Shown here in pieces: positions 24,109-33,385 of a DNA stretch of 64,000 nt. The position numbers and the translations under genes are program-made. Under the pieces are notes generated by a model that was given only the letters and a program-made list of their open reading frames with translations, ran no database searches and was not told where the DNA came from. The stretch is from Streptomyces coffeae (GTDB taxonomy: Bacteria; Actinomycetota; Actinomycetes; Streptomycetales; Streptomycetaceae). The stretch covers positions 62,001 through 126,000 of the forward strand of contig NZ_JAERRF010000002.1 of assembly GCF_016741875.1 (NCBI RefSeq), written 5' to 3'. The first letter of the stretch is position 1, and the number at the start of each line of letters is the position of its first letter.

Positions 24109-25557
24109 ATGACCGTCACGACCACGGGCGACCTCCCGGACGAGGTCTACGACGTGGCCATCGTCGGTGCCGGGGTGGTCGGCACCGCCATCGCCCGTGA
24201 ACTGGCCGGACACCGGCTGCGGATCGCCTTGCTCGAGGCGTCCGACGACGTGGGCAACGGCACCTCGAAGGCCAACACGGCGATTCTGCACACCGGTTTC
24301 GACGCCACCCCGGACACGCTGGAAGCCCGGCTGGTGCGTGACGGCTACCGGAGGCTGAATGCGTACGCCGCCGAGGCGGGCATCCCGGTGGAGCCGCTCG
24401 GCGCGCTCCTGGTGGCGTGGGACACCGACCAGCTCGCCGCGCTCCCGGCACTCGCCGACAAGGCGGCGCGCAACGGCTACCACGAGACCCGGATCCTCGA
24501 CGCCGACGCGGTCTACGCCCGGGAACCGCATCTGGGGCCGGGTGCCCTCGGCGCTCTCGACGTCCCTGGCGAGAGCATCATCTGCCCCTGGACGACCACG
24601 CTCGCCTACGCGACCCAGGCGGTGCGTGCCGGTGTCCACCTCCATCTCCACTGCACGGTACGGGCCGTCACCCCCGGCGAACACCACCAGGTGGACACCA
24701 CCCGCGGTGTGCTGCGCGCCCGCCATCTGGTCAACGCCGCGGGCCTGTACGCGGACGAGATCGACCGGCTGCTGGGCCACACCGAGTTCAGCGTGACCCC
24801 GCGCCGCGGCCAGCTCATCGTCTTCGACACGTTCGCCCGCGGCCTGGTGAACCACATCCTGCTGCCGGTACCCACCAAGCTCGGCAAGGGGGTGCTGGTC
24901 ACGCCGACCGTCTACGGCAATGTGATGCTCGGCCCCACCGCCGAGGACCTCGACGACAAACGCGCCACCGGATCGTCGGCCGACGGGCTCACCTTCCTCC
25001 GCGAGAAGGGCGCACGGATCATGCCGGAGCTGCTGGACGAGGAGGTCACCGCGGTCTACGCCGGACTGCGCGCCGCCACCGAACACAGCGACTACCAGAT
25101 CCGCGCCCACCCCGCCCAGCGCTATGTGTCCGTCGGCGGCATCCGTTCCACCGGGCTGACCGCCTCCCTGGCCCTCGCCGCCCATGTGGCCGAACTCCTC
25201 ACCGGATGCGGACTGGACCCCGGCCCCGCGCGGAAGCTCGAGCCGGTACGGATGCCCAACATCGGCGAGGCGTTCCCGCGCCCCTACCAGCGGGCCGACC
25301 TCATCGCCGCCGACCCCGCCTACGGCACCGTCGTCTGCCACTGCGAACGCGTCACCCGCGGCGAGATCCGCGACGCCCTCACCAGCACCGTGCCGCCGGG
25401 CTCCCTCGGCGGCCTCCAGCGCCGCACCCGCGCGCTCGGCGGCCGCTGCCAGGGGTTCTCCTGCGGAGCCGCCGTACGCGCCCAGTTCGACGGGCACGGC
25501 GGACCCGGCGCACCTCACCGCGCCCCCGGCATGGCACCGACGGAGGCCCGCCGATGA
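24109..25557 (+). CDS. GlpA-like FAD oxidoreductase with C-terminal BFD [2Fe-2S] domain
   Basis: A 482-residue flavoprotein. A DAO/glycerol-3-phosphate dehydrogenase domain (about 12-375) begins DVAIVGAGVVGTAIARELAG. A C-terminal BFD-like domain (about 400-470) has CHC at its start and GRCQGFSCG later, the four-cysteine pattern of a [2Fe-2S] centre. This architecture is known from anaerobic-type GlpA and from two-component flavin dehydrogenases. It probably oxidises the kinase product (glycerol 3-phosphate), passing electrons to the next gene's flavoprotein. ATG 24109 lies 64 bp after the kinase gene; its stop overlaps the next start by ATGA. Confidence 0.85.
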   Translation: MTVTTTGDLPDEVYDVAIVGAGVVGTAIARELAGHRLRIALLEASDDVGNGTSKANTAILHTGFDATPDTLEARLVRDGYRRLNAYAAEAGIPVEPLGALLVAWDTDQLAALPALADKAARNGYHETRILDADAVYAREPHLGPGALGALDVPGESIICPWTTTLAYATQAVRAGVHLHLHCTVRAVTPGEHHQVDTTRGVLRARHLVNAAGLYADEIDRLLGHTEFSVTPRRGQLIVFDTFARGLVNHILLPVPTKLGKGVLVTPTVYGNVMLGPTAEDLDDKRATGSSADGLTFLREKGARIMPELLDEEVTAVYAGLRAATEHSDYQIRAHPAQRYVSVGGIRSTGLTASLALAAHVAELLTGCGLDPGPARKLEPVRMPNIGEAFPRPYQRADLIAADPAYGTVVCHCERVTRGEIRDALTSTVPPGSLGGLQRRTRALGGRCQGFSCGAAVRAQFDGHGGPGAPHRAPGMAPTEARR

Positions 25558-26831
25558 CCGCCCCGACCGATCCCGCCACCGCCGCGCCCGGCCGCCGCCG
25601 GCGCGCCGTCGATGTACTGATCGTCGGCGCCGGACCGGCCGGACTCGCCCTCGCCGCCCGGCTGGCCGCCGCCGGGGTGGACCGGGTGGAGGTGCTGGAC
25701 CGCGAGCGCCACGCGGGCGGCGTACCCCGCCACTGCCACCACACCGGATTCGGACTGCGCGATCTGCGGCGGATGATGAGCGGGCCGGACTACGCCCGCC
25801 ACCACATCGCCACCGCCCTGCGCGCGGGCGCGGAGTTGCGCACCGGTGTCATCGCCACCGGATGGGCGGACCCGCGCACCCTGGACACCACCGGCCCCGG
25901 TGGTCTGGAACGGATCACCGCCCGGGCCGTGGTCCTCGCCACCGGTGCCCGTGAACGCCCGCGCGCCGCACGGCTGGTCCCCGGCGACCGCCCGGAGGGT
26001 GTGTTCACCACCGGACAGCTCCAGCAGGCCGTCCATGTGCACCATCAGACCGTCGGCCGCCGGGCGGTGGTGGTCGGTGCCGAACACATCAGCTACTCCG
26101 CCGTCCTCACCCTGCGCCACGCCGGGGCCGACGTGGCCGCCATGGTCACCGACCTCCCGCGCCACCGGACCGTGTCCGCGTTCGACCTCGGCACCCGGCT
26201 GCGCCACCCCTTCCCGCTGCTCACCGACACCACCGTGACCGGGCTGACCGGACGGGGACGGCTGAACGGTGTGCGGGTACGCCACCGCGACGGCAGAACC
26301 GCGACCATCCCTTGCGACACCGTGGTGTTCACCGGCGACTGGATCCCCGACCACGAACTGGCCCGGAGCGCCGGAATCGCCCTCGACCACGGCACCCGGG
26401 GCCCCGCGATCGACACCGAGTTCCGCACCGGAGAGCCCGGGGTGTTCGCCGTGGGCAATCTGCTGCACCCCGTCGAAACGGCCGAAGTGGCCGCTCTGGA
26501 CGGCCGGTTGGCGGCCGGACCGGTGCTGCGCCATCTGACCGACGGGCGATGGCCCGCGGATCCGCTGCCGGTGCGCGTCGGCGCGCCGCTGCGCTGGATC
26601 GCACCCAACCGCATCGACCCCGGCGGCCCCCGTCCGCCACTGGACCGGTTCACCCTGCGCACCGCCGCGTTCCTGACCCGGCCGGTGCTCACCGTCCGTC
26701 AGGACGGCCGGACGCTGTACCGACGGCGGGGGCCGCGCACGGTGGCCCCCACCCGGCCGCTCCACCTCGGCGCCGACTGGATCGGCGCGGTGGATCCGCG
26801 CGGCGGGCCGGTGCTGGTCACGGTGGACTGA
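25554..26831 (+). CDS. NAD(P)/FAD-dependent oxidoreductase, partner of the GlpA-like protein
   Basis: A 425-residue pyridine-nucleotide-disulfide-type flavoprotein with an N-terminal FAD fold (VDVLIVGAGPAGLALAARLA), the ATG motif VVLATGARERPR, a second nucleotide fold (RAVVVGAEHISYSAVLTLRH, the glycine pattern less regular) and FAVGNLLHPVETAEVAALDG near residue 300. The start overlaps the previous stop by ATGA, so the two flavoproteins are probably made in equal amount and form a complex. In clostridial-type glycerol operons the analogous pair is followed by a DUF1667 protein; none is present here. Confidence 0.83.
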   Translation: MTAPTDPATAAPGRRRRAVDVLIVGAGPAGLALAARLAAAGVDRVEVLDRERHAGGVPRHCHHTGFGLRDLRRMMSGPDYARHHIATALRAGAELRTGVIATGWADPRTLDTTGPGGLERITARAVVLATGARERPRAARLVPGDRPEGVFTTGQLQQAVHVHHQTVGRRAVVVGAEHISYSAVLTLRHAGADVAAMVTDLPRHRTVSAFDLGTRLRHPFPLLTDTTVTGLTGRGRLNGVRVRHRDGRTATIPCDTVVFTGDWIPDHELARSAGIALDHGTRGPAIDTEFRTGEPGVFAVGNLLHPVETAEVAALDGRLAAGPVLRHLTDGRWPADPLPVRVGAPLRWIAPNRIDPGGPRPPLDRFTLRTAAFLTRPVLTVRQDGRTLYRRRGPRTVAPTRPLHLGADWIGAVDPRGGPVLVTVD

Positions 26832-26890
26832 CCGCCTCGGTCCCCGATCGGGAACTCTGCCCGCGATAGGGAACGGACCCTTCCACACGC

Positions 26891-27265
26891 TCACAGACCG
26901 CGCAGCCGGTCCATCTCCCGCCGGTCCCGCTTGGTCGGCCGCCCGGTGCCACGGTCGCGTACTCCGATCGGCACCGTGTGCTCGCGCGGCGGTGGTGGGG
27001 GACTGTTGTCCACATAGCACTCGATCGCGACGGGCGCTCCGACCCGCTTGCGCACCACCCGCGACACCACCACGACCCGGTCCCGCCCGCCGTGGCGCAG
27101 CCGCACCTCGTCCCCGGCGCGCACCGCGTGGGCAGGCTTGACCCGCTCGCCGTTGACACGGACGTGACCGGCGCGGCAGGCCGAGGCGGCCATCGAACGC
27201 GTCTTGGTGAGCCGCACGGACCAGATCCAGCTGTCCACCCGTACGGACCCCTCATCAGAAGCCAT
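26891..27265 (-). CDS. S4-domain RNA-binding protein (Hsp15-like)
   Basis: A 124-residue basic protein with an N-terminal S4 domain ([20 protein letters not shown] ... [23 protein letters not shown], about 8-60) and a short charged tail rich in Arg. Its relatives (Hsp15/YrfH) bind structured RNA or stalled 50S ribosomes; the role in actinobacteria is not established. ATG 27265 is divergent from the dihydrolipoyl dehydrogenase gene with 30 bp between the starts, so the promoters must overlap. Confidence 0.88.
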   Translation of the reverse strand: MASDEGSVRVDSWIWSVRLTKTRSMAASACRAGHVRVNGERVKPAHAVRAGDEVRLRHGGRDRVVVVSRVVRKRVGAPVAIECYVDNSPPPPPREHTVPIGVRDRGTGRPTKRDRREMDRLRGL

Positions 27266-27295
27266 ACTCCGACTCTAATGTCTAAGGTGCGACGC

Positions 27296-28696
27296 ATGAG
27301 CGCACATTTCGACGTCGTGGTTCTGGGGGCGGGATCGGGCGGCTATGTCGCGGCGATCCGCGCCGCTCAGCTCGGTCTGACCACGGCCATCGTGGAGGAA
27401 CGCTTCTGGGGCGGCGTCTGTCTGAACGTGGGCTGCATTCCCTCCAAGGCGCTGCTGCGCAATGCGGAGCTGGCCCATCTGTTCACCCATGAGGCGGCGG
27501 CTTTCGGATTCCGGGTGACCGGCGATGTGACCCTGGACTACCGGGCGGCGTTCGAACGCAGCCGGAAGGTGGCGGACGGCCGGGTCCGCGGCATCCACTA
27601 CCTGATGAAGAAGAACAAGATCACCCAGTACGACGGACGGGGCAGCTTCACCGGCCCCCACGGCCTGCGGGTCACCCTCACCGACGGTCGCACCGAGAAC
27701 CTGACCTTCGACCACTGTGTGATCGCGGCGGGCGCGACCACCAATCTGCTGCCCGGCACCTCGCTCAGCGACCGTGTGGTGACCTACGAGGAGCAGATCC
27801 TCTCACCGGAGCTGCCCGGCAGTGTGCTGATCGCGGGCGCGGGCGCCATCGGCGTCGAGTTCGCCTACATCATGCACAGCTACGGGGTGCAGGTGACACT
27901 GGTGGAGTTCCTGGACCGGATCGTGCCCCTGGAGGACGAGGAGGTCTCCGCCGAGCTGGCCCGCCGCTTCCGCAAGCTGGGCATCCACGTCCTGACCTCC
28001 ACCCGGGTCGAGGCGATCAACGACGCGGGCTCCGCCGTCAAGGTCATGGTCACCACCGGCGGCCAGCGGCAGACCCTCCAGGCCGGGCGGGTGCTCCAGG
28101 CGATCGGATTCCGGCCCCGGGTCGAGGGCTACGGCCTGGAGAACACCGGCGTCCGGCTCACCGAGCGCGGCGCCATCGACGTCGACGGCCGCTGCCGCAC
28201 CAGCGTGCCGCACATTTTCGCGGTCGGGGACGTCACCGCCAAGCTGATGCTCGCCCACGCGGCCGAGGCCATGGGCATCGTCGCGGCCGAGACGATCGCC
28301 GACGCGGAGACCCTGGCCTTGGACTACGTCATGATCCCGCGTGCCACCTTCTGCCAGCCGCAGATCGCCAGCTTCGGCTGGACCGAGGCCCAGGCCCGGG
28401 AGCGCGGCTTCGACGTCCGGGTGGCCAAGTTCCCGTTCAGCGCCAACGGCAAGGCCCACGGTCTGGGCGACCCCGTCGGCTTTGTGAAGCTCATCAGCGA
28501 TGGCCGCCACGGCGAGCTGCTCGGCGGCCATCTCATCGGGCCCGAGGTCACCGAGCTGCTCCCGGAGCTCACCCTCGCGCAGCAGTGGGATCTGACCGTG
28601 CACGAGGTGGCCCGCAACGTCCACGCCCATCCCACGCTCAGCGAGGCCGTCAAGGAAGCGGTCCACGGGCTGGCGGGACACATGGTCAACATGTGA
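27296..28696 (+). CDS. lpdA: Dihydrolipoyl dehydrogenase
   Basis: A 466-residue FAD disulfide oxidoreductase (E3 component). It shows the FAD fold [18 protein letters not shown], redox cysteines in [15 protein letters not shown], the NAD fold [34 protein letters not shown], and the C-terminal dimer-interface [10 protein letters not shown] with the active-site His-Glu pair. It reoxidises lipoamide in 2-oxoacid dehydrogenase or glycine cleavage complexes. No E1 or E2 gene is adjacent. ATG 27296 is favoured over ATG 27278 because AAGG precedes it by 8 nt; TAATGT at 27277-27282 could be its -10. Confidence 0.9.
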   Translation: MSAHFDVVVLGAGSGGYVAAIRAAQLGLTTAIVEERFWGGVCLNVGCIPSKALLRNAELAHLFTHEAAAFGFRVTGDVTLDYRAAFERSRKVADGRVRGIHYLMKKNKITQYDGRGSFTGPHGLRVTLTDGRTENLTFDHCVIAAGATTNLLPGTSLSDRVVTYEEQILSPELPGSVLIAGAGAIGVEFAYIMHSYGVQVTLVEFLDRIVPLEDEEVSAELARRFRKLGIHVLTSTRVEAINDAGSAVKVMVTTGGQRQTLQAGRVLQAIGFRPRVEGYGLENTGVRLTERGAIDVDGRCRTSVPHIFAVGDVTAKLMLAHAAEAMGIVAAETIADAETLALDYVMIPRATFCQPQIASFGWTEAQARERGFDVRVAKFPFSANGKAHGLGDPVGFVKLISDGRHGELLGGHLIGPEVTELLPELTLAQQWDLTVHEVARNVHAHPTLSEAVKEAVHGLAGHMVNM

Positions 28697-28764
28697 CCCG
28701 CCACCGGCGACCACGAGATGTGATGTATGAGAATATGCGAGACAGTTTCATGTGAAACCGTGTT

Positions 28765-28783
28765 CTGCGCTGGGTGAGCGCAG
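28765..28783. terminator. Terminator hairpin between convergent genes
   Basis: CTGCGCT-GGGTG-AGCGCAG, seven perfect pairs with a 5-nt loop, lies between the lpdA stop (28696) and the stop of the solenoid gene (28818). A second short repeat, GTTTCA-TG-TGAAAC, lies about 10 bp upstream. Both could act in either direction. Confidence 0.5.
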
Positions 28784-28817
28784 CGGAGACGGGCAGGGAG
28801 CCCGCCCCGGCTGCGTG

Positions 28818-31199
28818 TCAGCTGACGACGGCCGCGGTGGTGGTCAGGAGCTCCGGGAGGGTGCCGGGGAAGTCGGACAGCAGCCGCAGCGCCACCGCCC
28901 ACGCCTCCGGGTCATCGCCCAGATGGGTGGCGACCAGCGTCCGCAGCTCCCGGTATGCCGGAACGTCCGCCCGCTCTCGAGCATCCAGCGGCCGATGGGC
29001 CAGAAAGAGCACGGTGGGCCGGGCCGGACGTGCCTCGCGCACCACGTCCAGCAGGGTCAGTTGCCCGTGCTTGAGCGCCAGGCTGAGCCACTCGTCCGGC
29101 CTGGTGCGGGGCAGCCGATGGCGGCGCAGCAGATCACGGGCACCGGGGCGGGGGCCGGTGAGGTCATGAGGATGGGCGTCATGCCTCAGCCGCAGGTCGG
29201 CCGGGGCGCTGTGCCGGCGCAAGTCCTCCGGGCAGTCCTCCCGCCGCGCGATCCGGACGATGACGCTGTCCGGCAGCGGATCCCGGTCGTGCTCCTCGGC
29301 CAGTCCCTCCCAGGAGAGACCGGTCTCCTCGGACAGCCGGTCCAGCATCGTGTCGATCTCCCCGGGGGCCTGACGTCCCAGGCCACGGAGGATCGCCGCC
29401 TGGGCGGCGGGCGCCTGCGCCGTCGCCAACTCCTCACGCAGCACGGCCAGACCGTCCGGCGCCTCCAGCGCCTTCCGTACCAGGGTGTGCGTTTCGGGGG
29501 TCAGTGGATGTTTGCGCCGCTCTCGGCCGCCGAACTCGGTCTCGTCCAGCAGCGCCGCCACGTCCGACGCGCCGTACCGCTCCCACATCCGCACCAGCGG
29601 CAGCAACTGCCCGGCCGGCGTTTGCAGTTTGACCTTGCCCAGCAGGATCCGCACCAGCCGGGGATCGCCGGAGTCGCGGATCGGCAGCAGCCAGTGGCGG
29701 CGTCCGCTGCACTCGAGCTCCTGGACCAGCTCCCCGGTGACCGGCAGGGGCTCGGTACCCCCGCCCGTCCCGAACCGCCTGCCCACGAGGATGCCTCTGC
29801 GTTGCTCGTCCGTCAGATCCGTGTGGACGTACAGACAGGTGTTGATCTCGGGGTCGTCATGGACGATCAGCTCCTGGATCCGCTCCGCGGGCAGATCCCA
29901 GCGCGATGCCACGAGGGCGAGCACCGACCGGCCGTGGAGTGCGACCACGCGGTCGCGCACGACGGGCGAGGGCGGGTGGAAGAGCAGCAGATGCTGTACG
30001 GACCGGAGGTCCAGATGCCTCACGACCGCCGACTGGACGTCATCGGAGGCATGGTGGAACAGCCGGAGGAACGCCGCGCGGCCGCCCTCGGGGTGCTTGG
30101 CGGGGAACTCGGGACCGAGCGGCCGGGGCCAGTCCTTGCCCCGGTGCCTGACCGACTGCTCCACGGCCCCGGCCACCAGCTCGGTGGCCGTTCCGGCGAA
30201 CCGGGGGAGCAGCGCGTAGAGCGCGCGCCAGGTGGCGAAGTCCGCCCCGAGCGGGCGGACCAGCTCGGCCGTCGCCTGACGGACCGTCTCCTCCCGGAAG
30301 GGAAGCGCGGCCAGCACCTGGCGGGCGGGCCGGACCTCGGCCAGCACCCCGTGGGCCGGATAGCGGCCTCTGGCGATGCCGCGCGCGAACAACAGGCGGA
30401 GTCCGTACGGCGAGTCGTCGCCCCGGTCGGTCCCGCGCAACAGCGCCCAGGGGAGGATGGGTTGTTCGTTCGTCCCCTGGCACGCGCGGTAGGCCGCCAG
30501 CACCAGTTCGTCCGGGCAGTCCGGGCGGGACGCCAGAGTGGCCAGCGCCCCGGCCGGGAAGGGCTTGGTGCGGTGCTCGGCCAGGATCGCTTCCCAGTCG
30601 ACGTCGATGTCCTCCAGAGAGAACACCTGATACCTGCCCACGGTCGTACGCAGCCGGTTCACCAGGTCCCCGTCGTCGGGTGCCGGAGCGTTCTCAGGCC
30701 GAAGGCCCGCCTCCAGTACGGCCGCCTCCAGTACGGCGGCCGCATGCCGTACCACCTCGGGGAACGGTGCGCTGAGCGCCGGGACGAGATCGTCGGACGC
30801 GCGGGTGGACAGCAGAAAGCTCACCAGACCGCCCGGAGCGCGCCATCCGGGGTCCTCCAGGTTCTTCGCGGCTCCGGCGAGCACCGCGCGGCGCAGTCGC
30901 GTCTCCAGGTCCTGGCGCAGCCGCCGTCCGTAGAGCGTACGGGCCAGGCGGGGGTCGCCCAACGCGGCCAGCCGCAGCAGGACGGGCAGCCGGCGTGGAG
31001 GCGTCCCCTTGGCCAGAGCCGTCAGCAGTTCTCGGTCCGCGGACGCGATCACGTGGTTCACCACATGGCCGGGCAGGGGTGCTGAGGACTGGAGCATGGC
31101 GAGGGTCTCCTCGCGCAGCCGCGCCATGAGGTCCGGGGTGCGGGACCGTCCGGCGAGCCCGAGGAGAGTGGACAGCAGGGCAGGGGGGAGAGGCGCCAC
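28818..31199 (-). CDS. Large alpha-solenoid protein B (MoxR-vWA operon, gene 4)
   Basis: A 793-residue, mostly helical protein with no signal peptide, membrane segment or catalytic motif. It contains LRV/HEAT-like units such as LASRPDCPDELVLAAYRAC (about 225) and RIARREDCPEDLRRHS near the C-terminus. It is a paralogue of the operon's first gene: it shares an SGDPxxxxxxLGKVxL..WER block, a DPxxNxxL....EQR block and the C-terminal DFPGTLPELL (EFTGTVPELL in the paralogue). GTG 31199 follows GGAG by about 10 nt. It lies 72 bp after the AAA+ gene. It is probably a scaffold or substrate adaptor of the AAA-vWA pair; this is inference. Confidence 0.75.
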   Translation of the reverse strand: MAPLPPALLSTLLGLAGRSRTPDLMARLREETLAMLQSSAPLPGHVVNHVIASADRELLTALAKGTPPRRLPVLLRLAALGDPRLARTLYGRRLRQDLETRLRRAVLAGAAKNLEDPGWRAPGGLVSFLLSTRASDDLVPALSAPFPEVVRHAAAVLEAAVLEAGLRPENAPAPDDGDLVNRLRTTVGRYQVFSLEDIDVDWEAILAEHRTKPFPAGALATLASRPDCPDELVLAAYRACQGTNEQPILPWALLRGTDRGDDSPYGLRLLFARGIARGRYPAHGVLAEVRPARQVLAALPFREETVRQATAELVRPLGADFATWRALYALLPRFAGTATELVAGAVEQSVRHRGKDWPRPLGPEFPAKHPEGGRAAFLRLFHHASDDVQSAVVRHLDLRSVQHLLLFHPPSPVVRDRVVALHGRSVLALVASRWDLPAERIQELIVHDDPEINTCLYVHTDLTDEQRRGILVGRRFGTGGGTEPLPVTGELVQELECSGRRHWLLPIRDSGDPRLVRILLGKVKLQTPAGQLLPLVRMWERYGASDVAALLDETEFGGRERRKHPLTPETHTLVRKALEAPDGLAVLREELATAQAPAAQAAILRGLGRQAPGEIDTMLDRLSEETGLSWEGLAEEHDRDPLPDSVIVRIARREDCPEDLRRHSAPADLRLRHDAHPHDLTGPRPGARDLLRRHRLPRTRPDEWLSLALKHGQLTLLDVVREARPARPTVLFLAHRPLDARERADVPAYRELRTLVATHLGDDPEAWAVALRLLSDFPGTLPELLTTTAAVVS

Positions 31200-31271
31200 G
31201 CCGGCAAGTCTCCGATCGTCAGGTCCCGCCGCTGTGGCGGGAAGGGGGAATGGACGGTGGGGCGGGTGGGG

Positions 31272-33326
31272 TCACTCGGTGCCCAGCTCGGCCATCCGGG
31301 CCAGCGCGCCGACCCAGAAGCGCTGCCGCTCCGGGGTCTGGCCCACCAGATGGGTGGCGCGCAGCTTCGGCGGCAGATGGCGCAGCAGCCGCGCGACCGC
31401 CTCGGCGTGCCGCTTCAGCTGGGACACCTCGGCGTTGGCGAACGCCTGGTGCACCAGATCGGTGTCATTGGTGCCCTCGGCCGAGGTCTCGGACGCGGCG
31501 GCCAGCCGGGCTTCCCAGCGGTCCACCTCCCGCGCGATCTCCCGCAGCCCGATGACCCGCTGCTCGGCGCTCTCGGCGAGCCGCGCCTCCAGCCGGGACA
31601 GCGGCACCGGCGCGTACTCGCCCTCGCCGAGATAGATCAGCCCCGTCTCCAGCGGCTGTTCGGCCAGATGCAGCTTGATCAGCCGTTCGAGTGTGCGCTT
31701 GGTGATCCAGTCCCGGCCCTCGTCGTCGATGTCGTTCTTCCACCAGTCGAGCACCGTCTCGGCCACCTCGCCGTAGGTGGAGATCAGCCACTCATTGGCG
31801 GGGATGTCCTCCGGCCGCACCTCGTAACTGACCGTGAAACGGCTGGCCTGTGCCACGTTGTTGCTGCTCACCAGCAGCTTGCGGCCCAGGTGGTACGGAG
31901 GGTTCTGAAGCGCCACCTGGGCGCGCAGCCCCGGGATCGGCCGCCCGGCCAGGGACCACTCCTGGGTGATCTCCATCAGTTTGGCGAAGGTGGCCTTGTC
32001 CTTGGGCCGGTTGTACTCGTCCCAGACGATCACCTTGGGGTCGGGGCCGGTCAGTGAGCGGCTCAGCAGGGTGTCCAAGGTGCCGTCGGGGGTGGGGACC
32101 GGTACGCACAGGTCCTCGACATTGGTGACCGGCAGCGAGAAGTACACCGGGTCGGTGCCGCTCTCCTCGCGGACCACCGTCTTGGTGATCTCCGTCTTGC
32201 CGCAGCCGGGCGGCCCCTGGAGCAGTACGGCCCAGTTCTCCCGGACCGCGGTGCGCAGGATCCGGCGCACCGGGTCGGGGATGGAGGCGGGGTTGGGGCG
32301 GCCCAGGGCCCCGGCGATGGCGTCGAGCAGCTCGGTGGTGCGGTCCGCTCCCGGTGTGCCATCAGCCTTGCGGTCCCGCAGCCGCAGCCGGGTGCCGCCC
32401 ACCAGAGGCAGGCCCCAGACGAGCGGGAACTCGGCGCGGGCGCAGTCCAGGATGTGCTGGAGGGTGCGGGGGGACAGCAACGACCGCAGATACGGGGTCA
32501 GCCCGGCCCAGACGCGGAACACCTCGGTCAGATCCCAGTCCTCGTAGCGCTCGGCAAGTTTCTCCCGCCAGGCGGTGTCATTGGCCGTGATCCGCAGGGT
32601 GACCATCCGGTCCAGCACCGCCAGATCGCTGCGGCGGGCGCTGGTCTCGGTCAGCGACTCGTTGTCCGCGAGGAAGACGCCGACGCAGCCCAGCTTGCGC
32701 AGATCGTGCTCGCCCAGCGTCCAGTTGCAGGCGATCTGCATCAACTGCGACTGGATGGTCTCCCCGGCCTGCAAGGAGTCGTCGATCAGCAGCACAAAGG
32801 GTTTGCCCGGGTCGAGTTGACGCATGATCAGCTGGGTGAGAACCAGCTCCCCGGTGCGGTCGTCCCTGACCGGCGCGTTCACCAGCAGATCGTCCGGGGT
32901 CAGATTGGCCGCCGGGACGAGGATGACATCGGTCCCCGGATGCGCCCGCGGTATGTACGACAGGAACGTCGATGTCTTCCCGATGCCGTGCTCACCGAAG
33001 ACCTGTCCGGTCTGCCCCATGGCGATCATGGCGCTGATGAACCGCTCGAGACGCGGCCCGCCCTTGGCGGCGCCGGTCCGCCGGGGCGGTTCGGGGTAGG
33101 TGGCGGTGGCCCGCCAGCCGTCCCCGGCGCTGTCGCGCCGTGCCGATCCGCGGCCAACGGCCTTGGTCTTTCCGGCACGTGCGGTCGTCGTGCCGGTGGT
33201 CTTCGCCGCGGTGGTCTTCGCCCTCGTGCGGGCGGTCCGCTTCGCCGCCGGCTGCCGCTGTTCCGCCTCCGCGTCCCCCGCGGGTGCCGTTGTGTCCACA
33301 CTGCTCACGGTGGCCTGTTCCCTCAT
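31272..33326 (-). CDS. Double AAA+ MoxR-like ATPase (operon gene 3)
   Basis: A 684-residue protein. A basic Lys/Arg/Ala/Thr-rich N-terminus (about 1-90) is followed by two P-loop modules: Walker A GEHGIGKT (111-118) with Walker B FVLLIDD (177-183), and Walker A GPPGCGKT (371-378) with Walker B VIVWDE (432-437). Both keep catalytic residues. MoxR-type ATPases work with vWA proteins to remodel or activate target complexes (RavA-ViaA, CbbQ-CbbO); two AAA modules in one chain is less common. ATG 33326 is favoured because it leaves the first module complete. It follows the vWA gene by 59 bp. Confidence 0.87.
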   Translation of the reverse strand: MREQATVSSVDTTAPAGDAEAEQRQPAAKRTARTRAKTTAAKTTGTTTARAGKTKAVGRGSARRDSAGDGWRATATYPEPPRRTGAAKGGPRLERFISAMIAMGQTGQVFGEHGIGKTSTFLSYIPRAHPGTDVILVPAANLTPDDLLVNAPVRDDRTGELVLTQLIMRQLDPGKPFVLLIDDSLQAGETIQSQLMQIACNWTLGEHDLRKLGCVGVFLADNESLTETSARRSDLAVLDRMVTLRITANDTAWREKLAERYEDWDLTEVFRVWAGLTPYLRSLLSPRTLQHILDCARAEFPLVWGLPLVGGTRLRLRDRKADGTPGADRTTELLDAIAGALGRPNPASIPDPVRRILRTAVRENWAVLLQGPPGCGKTEITKTVVREESGTDPVYFSLPVTNVEDLCVPVPTPDGTLDTLLSRSLTGPDPKVIVWDEYNRPKDKATFAKLMEITQEWSLAGRPIPGLRAQVALQNPPYHLGRKLLVSSNNVAQASRFTVSYEVRPEDIPANEWLISTYGEVAETVLDWWKNDIDDEGRDWITKRTLERLIKLHLAEQPLETGLIYLGEGEYAPVPLSRLEARLAESAEQRVIGLREIAREVDRWEARLAAASETSAEGTNDTDLVHQAFANAEVSQLKRHAEAVARLLRHLPPKLRATHLVGQTPERQRFWVGALARMAELGTE

Positions 33327-33385
33327 CCCGTTCCGGTTGTTCTGTCTGCGTCCCCGTGCGTACGGCCGCGGGGAGATCTCTCGGT

